Of a stretch of DNA of 5,743 nucleotides, positions 1 through 5,660 are shown one piece after another (position 1 is the first letter of the stretch; every line of letters starts with the position of its first letter). The stretch is taken from positions 1 to 5,743 of the forward strand of contig CALLDA010000230.1 in assembly GCA_937998635.1 (NCBI GenBank), written 5' to 3'. The notes under the pieces are model-generated. The model ran no database searches. It was not told the DNA's origin and saw nothing but the letters and a program-made list of their open reading frames with translations. The DNA is from an uncultured Pseudomonadales bacterium (GTDB lineage Bacteria; Pseudomonadota; Gammaproteobacteria; Pseudomonadales; Porticoccaceae). Position numbers and translations under genes: made by a program.

Positions 1-326
1 AATACGCAGGGCATGCTGTTCACCCAAAGCAGTTCGTCTCCGATATTGCGGTAGGTAAAGCGGTGGATATTATCCAGTACCTCTAAGACCTCTGGCACTG
101 AATTTAACGGCGGGGTAATGAATTCCAGCAGGGCTTCAGAAAAATCCGTGGTGATACTGGGGTGAGTCAGGGTTGAGCCTAGCGCTTTAGGATGGGGGCT
201 TTGAGATAGCTGCCCTTCTGGCGTTACCCGCAGGCTCTCTTTTTCGATGCCCCGCCTGATACCCGCCAGGAGCGAATGATTATCTGGCCTGGCTAGAACT
301 GACAGGCGTTTACCGAGCGAGGACAA
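1..326 (-). CDS. gshA: Glutamate-cysteine ligase, N-terminal part (cut by window edge)
   Basis: Encodes the N-terminus of gamma-glutamylcysteine synthetase, the cytosolic ATP-dependent enzyme that joins glutamate to cysteine in the first step of glutathione synthesis. Translating the minus strand from 326 gives 108 codons plus two bases, and the frame is still open at base 1. The segment GIRRGIEKESLRV (residues 22-34) matches GIQRGLERETLRV of the E. coli enzyme, including the two metal-binding acidic residues (E28, E30). ITTDFSEALLEFITP (58-72) and HRFTYRNIGDELLW (88-101) are further family signatures, and SMPC follows at 104-107. The start is TTG: the in-frame TAA at 342-344 closes the frame upstream, no ATG or GTG lies between them, and AAGGA sits 7 nt upstream. 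The next in-frame ATG (residue 105) is inside conserved sequence. The gene lies 15 nt behind the 88-residue gene and probably shares its transcript. The family assignment is secure; the TTG start is very likely. Confidence 0.93.
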   Translation of the reverse strand, partial: MSSLGKRLSVLARPDNHSLLAGIRRGIEKESLRVTPEGQLSQSPHPKALGSTLTHPSITTDFSEALLEFITPPLNSVPEVLEVLDNIHRFTYRNIGDELLWVNSMPCV

Positions 327-331
327 ATTTG

Positions 332-338
332 CTTCCTT
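332..338 (-). promoter_or_regulatory. Ribosome binding site that fixes the gshA TTG start
   Basis: The minus strand reads AAGGAAG at 338-332, then 6 to 7 nt, then TTG at 326-324. It is the only Shine-Dalgarno-like element between the stop of the preceding small gene and the conserved gshA coding sequence, and it supports TTG as the initiation codon. Confidence 0.7.
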
Positions 339-341
339 AAG

Positions 342-608
342 TTAGGGTTGGGCAGCGGACTGAGGGTCAGAACGAGCTTGATTACTGGCAAGGGCAGATC
401 TGGAAATTATGGGTCGGTTTTTATTATCTACTTCGCAGGCGACAATTTGTGCGCGTAATTCGACATCACCAGCGTTAATTTCGAATAGCTGGTTGAGTGC
501 GACGTCTTTGTGGGGGGTTCTAAATAACTCGGTCACCGCACAGTCGCTCGCCCACAGCAAATCTTTAGTGAGCAGATTACCGACAGCGTCTCTCAGGATA
601 AATAGCAT
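342..608 (-). CDS. Small conserved-looking protein upstream of gshA, function unknown
   Basis: An 88-residue protein with no domain I can name. It begins MLFILRDAVGNLLTKD and has a central segment FRTPHKDVALNQLFEIN (residues 29-45) that looks like a structured, conserved core, followed by ELRAQIVACEVD. The last 20 or so residues are polar and probably disordered. No signal peptide or membrane helix is visible, so it should be cytosolic. The ATG at 608 is preceded by AAGG with 6 nt spacing. The stop lies 15 nt before the gshA start, in the same frame as gshA but closed by TAA, which suggests a shared transcript and perhaps translational coupling. A 79-codon frame on the opposite strand (409-648) covers the same bases. 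I prefer this strand because of the ribosome binding site, the gshA linkage and the more protein-like composition. Any link to glutathione is inferred from position only. Confidence 0.68.
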   Translation of the reverse strand: MLFILRDAVGNLLTKDLLWASDCAVTELFRTPHKDVALNQLFEINAGDVELRAQIVACEVDNKNRPIISRSALASNQARSDPQSAAQP

Positions 609-783
609 GATTAGCCTTGGGCTCGGTTGGGATCGTTGCTCAGTTTAACGGATCAATATAAGGGGGCAACTGTTTTACGTCGCGCTAATTTAGCCACTGA
701 ATATTGGACCAGATAAGAAAGGCCATTAAAAATTCAATGCCAATGAATGCTAGTCGATGTCCTGAGTCGGTCTTGATGACATG

Positions 784-812
784 TCGAAAAACTGCCCATA
801 CTGATCTATGAT
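784..812 (+). promoter_or_regulatory. Candidate sigma-70 promoter for the thiolase operon
   Basis: TCGAAA at 784-789 (4 of 6 to TTGACA) is followed after 17 nt by TATGAT at 807-812 (5 of 6 to TATAAT). Transcription would start near 819, giving a leader of about 110 nt that includes the 10-bp repeats. The -35 overlaps the palindrome GACATGTC at 778-785. A weaker alternative -10, TATTTT, lies at 857-862. Found by eye only. Confidence 0.35.
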
Positions 813-863
813 GCATGTTGAGCGCTGCCCGCTATTTGGTGTTTTGGCCAGGGCGGTATTTTT

Positions 864-893
864 ATGAGAGAAGATGAGAGAGGATGAGAGAGT
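864..893 (+). repeat. Three tandem 10-bp repeats upstream of the operon start codon
   Basis: Three adjacent units: ATGAGAGAAG (864-873), ATGAGAGAGG (874-883) and ATGAGAGAGT (884-893). The first eight bases are identical in all three. The array ends 36 nt before the GTG start at 930. The 10-bp period is close to one helical turn, so a protein could bind the same DNA face at each unit. In RNA the array would be an unstructured purine-rich run. Replication slippage is the simplest origin. Confidence 0.8.
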
Positions 894-929
894 GGTATCA
901 AATTTTAACGAAGGCAAGGGGGAATAAAC

Positions 930-2333
930 GTGTCAGGAATTCTTGGTTATGGGGCCTATGTGCCGTATTACCGGCTTAGCCGTCAGGCGATTGGTGGTGG
1001 CGGTAAAGGCGAGCGAGCTGTCGCCAGTTATGATGAAGATTCAGTATCCATGGCAGTAGAAGCGGGCCGCGAAGTAACCCGTATGTTTGATACAAATTCT
1101 GGCGCTGGCCCAATAGATACCCTGGTTTTTGCCACCACCAGCCCACCCTACGCAGAAAAGCTCAATGCTGCGGCGATCACCGTGGCGCTGGATTTACCGA
1201 CGTCGGTACGTTCCATGGAGCTGGGCGGTAACACCCGCATGGGTCTGGGTGCTCTGCTGCTGGGTACGGATTTGGGTGCGGCGGGTAAAACGGCTTTGGT
1301 ATGCCTCAGCGATGTGGTGGTTGGCGGCCCTGGCGGTGCCAGGGAGCGGGAAAGCGGAGATGGTGCGGTGGCCTTTATCACTGGACCGGATGATCAGGCT
1401 ATTGCCAGAGTTCTGGGGCAGGCCTCAAGCACCACAGAAGTGCTGGACGTGTGGCGTTTGCCCGGCGACCAGTTCGCCCGCCAGTGGGAGGAGCGTTTTG
1501 GCATAGAAGTGCTCGGGCCGATTAGCCTGGATACCGCCCAACGGGCTTTGAGCGCTGCGAATGTTGCACCGGACCAACTGACAAGCGTGATTCTCGATGC
1601 TACCAACAAGCGCGATGTTGCCGGTATTCCCCGTGCTCTGGGTCTTAAATCCGAGCAAGTGGCAAATATGCTGGCGGATAATCTCGGCCGATGTGGTGCT
1701 GCACATGCTGGAATGGTGCTGGCCAACACCCTTGATACTGCTCAAGCGGGGGATAAAATCCTGGTGCTTTCGACGGCTGACGGCTGCGATGCGGTGGTGC
1801 TGGAAGTTACTGACAAGATAAATCAGGCTAAACCGAAACGCTCGGTGCAACATTGGCTGGCGTCTGCCAACAACGAGTTAGCCTACAATACGTATTTAAA
1901 ATGGCGCGGTGTATTGCCTTTTGAGCCGCCTCGGCGGCCGGATCCTGATCGACCAGCGGCTCCCATAATGAGGCGCCATGAGCGCTGGAAGTACAGCTTT
2001 TATGGTTCGCGGTGTGAATGTGGTCAGGGTCATCTGCCACCCCAGCGGGCCTGTGTTAAATGTCGATCGATAGACAAAATGAAAGAAGAACGTTTTGCCG
2101 ATGAGCCCTGTAAAGTCACCACCTTTACGCTGGATCACCTGGCGTATAGCTTGCAGCCACCGGTGATTTCGACGGTGGCAGATTTTGATGTTGGTGGTCG
2201 GCTTGCTTGCGAATTAACCGATGCTGACCCAGCTGCAGTGAAGATCGGTAATCGACTTGAAATGACCTTCCGCCGGTTTTATACCGGTCAGGGAGTCCAC
2301 AACTATTTCTGGAAAGCGCGTCCTCAGCGCTAG
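930..2333 (+). CDS. HMG-CoA-synthase-fold protein fused to a DUF35 zinc-ribbon/OB-fold domain
   Basis: A 467-residue two-domain cytosolic protein. Residues 1-297 follow archaeal HMG-CoA synthase almost without gaps: GYGAYVPYYR at the start, DEDSVSMAVEA at 35-45, ESGDGAVAFITG near 141-152, and VVLEVTDKI closing the domain near 297. Residues 310-350 are a linker rich in Pro and Arg. A zinc ribbon follows (C362, C364, C375, C378), then an OB fold to the C-terminus, as in DUF35 proteins that bind the CoA moiety in acyltransferase complexes. From memory of the archaeal family, the catalytic Glu, Cys and His positions are Thr70, Gly100 (Thr102 in a shifted alignment) and Asp223 here, so the synthase domain is probably inactive. 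The start is GTG at 930 with AGGGGGA 6 nt upstream, and the N-terminus matches the family start. The thiolase gene follows after 11 nt. The fold and fusion are clear; the reaction is not. Confidence 0.88.
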   Translation: MSGILGYGAYVPYYRLSRQAIGGGGKGERAVASYDEDSVSMAVEAGREVTRMFDTNSGAGPIDTLVFATTSPPYAEKLNAAAITVALDLPTSVRSMELGGNTRMGLGALLLGTDLGAAGKTALVCLSDVVVGGPGGARERESGDGAVAFITGPDDQAIARVLGQASSTTEVLDVWRLPGDQFARQWEERFGIEVLGPISLDTAQRALSAANVAPDQLTSVILDATNKRDVAGIPRALGLKSEQVANMLADNLGRCGAAHAGMVLANTLDTAQAGDKILVLSTADGCDAVVLEVTDKINQAKPKRSVQHWLASANNELAYNTYLKWRGVLPFEPPRRPDPDRPAAPIMRRHERWKYSFYGSRCECGQGHLPPQRACVKCRSIDKMKEERFADEPCKVTTFTLDHLAYSLQPPVISTVADFDVGGRLACELTDADPAAVKIGNRLEMTFRRFYTGQGVHNYFWKARPQR

Positions 2334-2344
2334 GGGTATAAATC

Positions 2345-3529
2345 ATGGCTAGTAACGGAATTAAAGATCAGGTAGCGATAGTCGGTATGGGTTGCACGAC
2401 CTTTGGTGAACATTGGGATCGAGATGCTTCAGATATGCTGATTGAATCGGCGACCGAGGCTTATCAGTCAGCGGGGGTTGATCCAGATGATGTCGATGCC
2501 TACTGGCTGGGCACATTTGCCAGCGGAGTGTCTGGCCTGGTTTTCTCAGAGGCACTGAAAACGCCGTATAAACCGGTCACAAGGCTCGAAAACATGTGTG
2601 CGACCGGCAGTGAGGCAATTCGTAATGCTGCTTATGCTGTGGCCAGTGGCGCCTACGATCTGGTGATGGCCGTCGGTGTTGAAAAATTGAAAGATGGTGG
2701 TTATTCAGGGCTGGTGGTACCGGGACCAGACGGTGATGGCACGGAATCGAGCATGACGGCACCGGCGATGTTTTCCCTCCTCGCTCCAGCCTATTGCGAA
2801 AAATACGGAGTTGAGGAAGCGGAATTAAAGGACGTATTATCGCGGATTGCCTGGAAAAATCACGTTGCCGGGGCAAAAAACCCGAAAGCACAGTTTAGAA
2901 AAGAAGTACCTATTGAAACTATTTGTAAGTCTCCACGGATTGCCGGTATGTTCGGTGTCTTCGACTGCTCTGGTGTTGCCGATGGCTCGGCCGCTGCCAT
3001 TTTGTGCCGGGCTGAGGATGCACATAAATACACCGACAATCCGATTTACCTCAAAGCCTTCTCCATTGCAGCTGGGCCAAATGAAGGCTTTATCAGTGAA
3101 GATTACGATTTCACGACGTTTCAGGAAGTGGTGGTATCGGCACAGGACGCCTACAAGCAGGCGGGCATCACCAATCCCCGTGAGCAAATCAGCATGGCTG
3201 AGGTGCACGACTGTTTTACCGCCACCGAACTGGTGCTGATGGAAGATATGGGCTTTTCCGAGCGCGGTCAAGGTTGGCGCGATGTGATGGAAGGGCGTTT
3301 TGATGGTGATGGTGCCCAGCCGGTCAATCCCGATGGCGGCTTAAAGAGTTTTGGCCATCCCATCGGTGCTAGCGGTCTACGCATGATGTACGAAATGTGG
3401 TTGCAGCTACGTGGTGAAGCGGGCGAGCGGCAGATCGATAATCCTAAACTTGGTTTAACCCATAACCTGGGTGGTCAGCCGGGTCGCTGCGTGAGCTTTG
3501 TGTCCATTGTCGGTAATGAGCTTGGCTAG
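2345..3529 (+). CDS. Thiolase family acetyl-CoA acetyltransferase, SCP2/archaeal type
   Basis: A 394-residue thiolase that condenses or cleaves acyl-CoA thioesters in the cytosol. The nucleophile is C85 in ENMCATGSEAIRNA (82-95). The second catalytic region is VHDCFTATEL (287-296), the HDCF form seen in SCP2-type and archaeal thiolases in place of NEAFA. GHPIGASG (337-344) carries H338, and HNLGGQPG (373-380) closes the active site. All expected catalytic residues are present, unlike in its partner. Length is normal for the family. The ATG at 2345 has AGGGG (2332-2336) overlapping the upstream stop codon with 8 nt spacing, so the two genes are surely co-transcribed. In archaea such thiolases form a complex with DUF35 and HMG-CoA synthase, so a complex with the upstream fusion protein is expected. 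The retained Cys argues for true thiolase chemistry, as opposed to the Ltp2-type aldolases of steroid degradation, which lack it. The substrate cannot be read from sequence. Confidence 0.92.
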   Translation: MASNGIKDQVAIVGMGCTTFGEHWDRDASDMLIESATEAYQSAGVDPDDVDAYWLGTFASGVSGLVFSEALKTPYKPVTRLENMCATGSEAIRNAAYAVASGAYDLVMAVGVEKLKDGGYSGLVVPGPDGDGTESSMTAPAMFSLLAPAYCEKYGVEEAELKDVLSRIAWKNHVAGAKNPKAQFRKEVPIETICKSPRIAGMFGVFDCSGVADGSAAAILCRAEDAHKYTDNPIYLKAFSIAAGPNEGFISEDYDFTTFQEVVVSAQDAYKQAGITNPREQISMAEVHDCFTATELVLMEDMGFSERGQGWRDVMEGRFDGDGAQPVNPDGGLKSFGHPIGASGLRMMYEMWLQLRGEAGERQIDNPKLGLTHNLGGQPGRCVSFVSIVGNELG

Positions 3530-3564
3530 GTAGATCTGTAGTAAGCCCTGAACGGGCGCTATAT

Positions 3565-3596
3565 AAAAAAAGCCCGGTAGAAACCGGGCTTTTTTA
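3565..3596. terminator. Bidirectional intrinsic terminator between the thiolase operon and rho
   Basis: AGCCCGGT (3571-3578) and ACCGGGCT (3583-3590) form a perfect 8-bp GC-rich stem with an AGAA loop. A run of seven A (3565-3571) lies on the left and a run of six T (3590-3595) on the right, so each strand has a T tract after the hairpin. It ends the rightward thiolase operon 36 nt after its stop and can also end leftward rho transcription 38 nt after the rho stop. Confidence 0.93.
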
Positions 3597-3603
3597 TGCT
3601 TCG

Positions 3604-3624
3604 GAATTTACCGAATTTACCGAA
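3604..3624 (+). repeat. Short 9-bp tandem repeat between the terminator and the rho stop
   Basis: GAATTTACC occurs at 3604-3612 and 3613-3621 and continues with GAA (3622-3624), giving about 2.3 copies. It lies in the 3' untranslated region of rho and has no evident role. Confidence 0.7.
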
Positions 3625-3633
3625 AGGCTTGTT

Positions 3634-4893
3634 TTATTTACGCTTCATCGCCCCAAAGAAATCTTCATTATTTTCAAAGCTTTTTAGCTTATCGACTAAA
3701 AATTCAGTGGCAGACAGGTCTTCCATATCGTGGAGCAATTTGCGCAAAATCCATACCCGTTGTAGTTCAGATTCCTCCATCAATAAATCTTCGCGACGGG
3801 TACCGGATCGGCGAATATTAATGGCTGGGTAGATACGTTTCTCAGCGATTTTTCTGTCCAGATGCAGCTCCATATTACCGGTGCCTTTGAACTCCTCGTA
3901 AATGACCTCATCCATTTTTGAGCCGGTATCAACCAGTGTCGTGGCGATAATGGTCAGGCTACCGCCGAACTCGATATTTCTTGCTGCGCCAAAGAAGCGT
4001 TTAGGTTTTTCTAGTGCGTGGGCATCAACACCACCGGTTAGCACCTTCCCTGAGGATGGAATAACCGTGTTGTAGGCCCGTGCCAGGCGGGTAATAGAGT
4101 CAAGCAGGATAACCACGTCTTTTTTATGCTCAACCAGGCGCTTGGCCTTTTCGATCACCATATCAGCAACCTGCACATGACGGGCCGGTGGTTCATCAAA
4201 AGTCGAAGCTACCACTTCACCGCGCACGGTACGTTGCATCTCTGTAACTTCTTCGGGACGCTCATCAATGAGCAAGACAATCATTATCGTTTCAGGGTTA
4301 TTGCGGGTAATCGCCTGGGCGATGTGCTGCATCATAATGGTTTTGCCCGCCTTGGGCGGCGCTACGATGAGTCCTCGTTGACCTTTACCAATGGGGGCGA
4401 CGAGGTCAATGATGCGCCCTGTCAGGTCTTCAGAACTACCGTTACCCGTCTCCAGGACAAAACGTTCATCGGGAAATAAAGGCGTCAGGTTTTCAAAAAG
4501 TATCTTGTTGCGTGCGTTTTCCGGCTTATCAAAATTGATGGTGTTGACTTTTAGCAGAGCAAAATAGCGCTCCCCATCTTTGGGTGGACGGATTTTGCCT
4601 TCTACGCTATCACCTGTGCGCAGGTTAAAGCGTCTAATTTGACTCGGTGAAACATAGATATCATCCGGCCCAGCAAGGTAGCTGGAATCGGAGGAACGCA
4701 AAAAACCAAAGCCGTCAGGCAATATCTCAAGGACACCGTCACCGTAGATGTCTTCACCACTTTTGGCGTGGCGCTTTAAGATATTAAAAATGATGTCCTG
4801 CTTGCGGGCGCGACCTATATTTTCGAGGCCGGTTTCTGTACCGATAGCAATAAGTTCGTCAATACGTTTGGTTTTCAGATCAGTTAGATTCAT
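3634..4893 (-). CDS. rho: Transcription termination factor Rho
   Basis: Rho is the hexameric RNA-dependent ATPase and helicase that ends transcription of untranslated, C-rich RNA. The protein is 419 residues, the same length as the E. coli protein, and its motifs fall at the same numbers. The N-terminal helical domain (1-47) begins MNLTDLKTK. The primary RNA-binding cold-shock-like domain carries the RNP1 motif GFGFLR (61-66). Walker A is APPKAGKT (178-185) with K184. Walker B is VVILLDSITRLAR (260-272) with D265. The Q loop is SSGKVLTGG (280-288), the R loop is DTGSKMDE (322-329), and the arginine finger is R366 in RRSGTRRED. The residues of the bicyclomycin pocket are retained (K181, K184, D265, S266). 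No clear Shine-Dalgarno precedes the ATG, but the N-terminus fits the family exactly. The gene lies 440 nt downstream of trxA with its own promoter and a long leader, and converges on the thiolase operon. Confidence 0.99.
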   Translation of the reverse strand: MNLTDLKTKRIDELIAIGTETGLENIGRARKQDIIFNILKRHAKSGEDIYGDGVLEILPDGFGFLRSSDSSYLAGPDDIYVSPSQIRRFNLRTGDSVEGKIRPPKDGERYFALLKVNTINFDKPENARNKILFENLTPLFPDERFVLETGNGSSEDLTGRIIDLVAPIGKGQRGLIVAPPKAGKTIMMQHIAQAITRNNPETIMIVLLIDERPEEVTEMQRTVRGEVVASTFDEPPARHVQVADMVIEKAKRLVEHKKDVVILLDSITRLARAYNTVIPSSGKVLTGGVDAHALEKPKRFFGAARNIEFGGSLTIIATTLVDTGSKMDEVIYEEFKGTGNMELHLDRKIAEKRIYPAINIRRSGTRREDLLMEESELQRVWILRKLLHDMEDLSATEFLVDKLKSFENNEDFFGAMKRK

Positions 4894-5228
4894 AAATATA
4901 ATTAGTTATTAAGATGTGTTAAGTGGAAGTGATGGGTGCTTATGAGTGGCTCTGCAATGATCACGTGGCGAGTAATAAGACCGGAGGGATAAGGTTTAAC
5001 GCAACAGCGTATTTGCAAAAGCAAAAACGTCGGGGGTGCCAGTTATTATTTGTTACTCGCCTGGGTAGTCAAGGTACATGCCAGTCAGAGCCTATGGTTG
5101 AGACTTATGACTCGGGGTACTTTAATTCAGTGTGTTTACTAGAGAATTTAGAGTGCTTGTTCAGAAAGTTTAGTTCGAGTGGTTTAACGAGGTATCAGGG
5201 AAGATATGACGTTGTTGTATCCTGTGCT
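4894..5228 (-). promoter_or_regulatory. Long C-rich rho leader, probable Rho-dependent autoregulatory region
   Basis: If transcription begins near 5228, rho has an untranslated leader of about 335 nt. By hand count over 4894-5220, the leader transcript has about 93 C and 42 G in 327 nt, a C-over-G excess typical of Rho loading (rut) sites. E. coli rho is known to be limited by Rho-dependent attenuation in its own leader, and the same logic fits here. The end of the leader just before ATG (4894-4920) is AT-rich and has no Shine-Dalgarno. The only leader-peptide candidate I noticed is an 8-codon ATG frame inside the leader with no ribosome site. The antisense strand holds a 146-codon open frame (4923-5363), considered doubtful. 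Confidence 0.6.
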
Positions 5229-5234
5229 GGGGCG

Positions 5235-5262
5235 AGTATACCCCCTGTTGAAGAAATAACAA
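5235..5262 (-). promoter_or_regulatory. Sigma-70 promoter for rho
   Basis: On the minus strand TTGTTA (plus 5257-5262; 4 of 6 to TTGACA) is followed after 16 nt by TATACT (plus 5235-5240; 5 of 6 to TATAAT). The start would be near 5228. The -10 is flanked by GGGG and CCCC arms (plus 5229-5232 and 5241-5244) separated by 8 nt, a small dyad that could matter for melting or regulation. The site lies just after the terminator-like hairpin behind trxA, where an independent rho promoter would be expected. Confidence 0.6.
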
Positions 5263-5287
5263 CTGGTTTTTACAGCCGCACAGAGCT

Positions 5288-5327
5288 AAAAAATAAGCCG
5301 GTGCGGCGAAGGTTTGAAGCGCTTATT
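5288..5327 (-). terminator. Terminator-like hairpin after trxA
   Basis: Seven nt after the trxA stop the minus strand reads AATAAGC (plus 5327-5321), then 22 nt, then GCTTATT (plus 5298-5292), which runs into six T (plus 5293-5288). The arms are perfectly complementary but mostly A-T, and the loop is large, so termination is probably partial. Some trxA transcripts may read through into rho. Confidence 0.4.
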
Positions 5328-5333
5328 CTGGGC

Positions 5334-5660
5334 TTAGATACTGCTATCGAGGAATTCAGTTAATTGTGCCTTTGACAGCGCGCCGACTTTGGTGTCCTGT
5401 AAGGCACCCTCGTTAAACAGCATAAGCGTGGGAATACCGCGGACATTAAATTTGGCAGCGACATCTCGGTTGGCATCGACGTCCAATTTGCAGATTTTCA
5501 ATTTACCTTCGTAGAGGTCGGCAATTTCGTCGAGAATTGGCGCGATCATTTTGCAGGGCCCACACCACTCGGCCCAAAAATCCACCAGCACCGGGGTGTC
5601 GGCACCGAGCACGTCAGTATCAAAATTGGCGTCAGAGGTGTGCACGATTTTGTCACCCAT
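5334..5660 (-). CDS. trxA: Thioredoxin 1
   Basis: A 108-residue cytosolic thioredoxin that reduces protein disulfides with electrons from thioredoxin reductase and serves ribonucleotide reductase and other partners. The redox motif WCGPC spans residues 32-36 (C33, C36). The buried aspartate is D27 in VDFWAEW, and the cis-proline is P77 in RGIPTL. KVGALSKAQLTEFLD near the C-terminus matches E. coli TrxA closely. An additional cysteine, C57 in KICKLD, lies outside the active site. The frame is open upstream to an ATG at 5732, but the ATG at 5660 is the start: MGDKIVHTSDANFDTDVL matches MSDKIIHLTDDSFDTDVL of E. coli, and GGGA lies 8 nt upstream. The gene sits upstream of rho in the same direction, as in other gammaproteobacteria, but a hairpin and a separate rho promoter lie between them. 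Confidence 0.98.
   Translation of the reverse strand: MGDKIVHTSDANFDTDVLGADTPVLVDFWAEWCGPCKMIAPILDEIADLYEGKLKICKLDVDANRDVAAKFNVRGIPTLMLFNEGALQDTKVGALSKAQLTEFLDSSI

Larger units (their letters stand above)
609..929. other. Divergent intergenic region between the gshA operon and the thiolase operon
   Basis: This 321-nt stretch has no convincing gene. It must carry promoters for both directions. For the leftward operon I see only weak matches: TTGGCA on the minus strand (plus 738-743) with a poor -10 17 nt on, and TATATT (plus 655-660) with no -35. TTGGCA lies inside an imperfect dyad (ATTCA at 732-736, TGAAT at 744-748). An 8-bp perfect palindrome, GACATGTC, lies at 778-785 just upstream of the candidate rightward promoter and could be a regulator half-site pair. 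Neither dyad is strong enough to call an operator. Confidence 0.6.

Noticed and set aside
409..648. 79-codon plus-strand frame
   Set aside because: It covers the 88-residue minus-strand gene almost entirely and has no link to a neighbour. The minus-strand gene has a ribosome site and sits tightly before gshA.
1394..1853. Minus-strand frames of 111 and 142 codons inside the HMG-CoA-synthase-like gene
   Set aside because: They are antisense to a gene with strong family similarity throughout, and their translations look like no known protein. They are shadow frames of a GC-biased coding strand.
2837..3271. 144-codon minus-strand and 130-codon plus-strand frames inside the thiolase gene
   Set aside because: They overlap conserved thiolase motifs in the true frame and have no ribosome sites or plausible domains.
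3545..3557. Small hairpin GCCC-TGAAC-GGGC before the terminator
   Set aside because: The stem is only 4 bp with no T tract. The real terminator lies 14 nt further on.
4126..4479. 117-codon plus-strand frame inside rho
   Set aside because: It is antisense to the highly conserved ATPase core of Rho, and coding constraint there explains the open frame.
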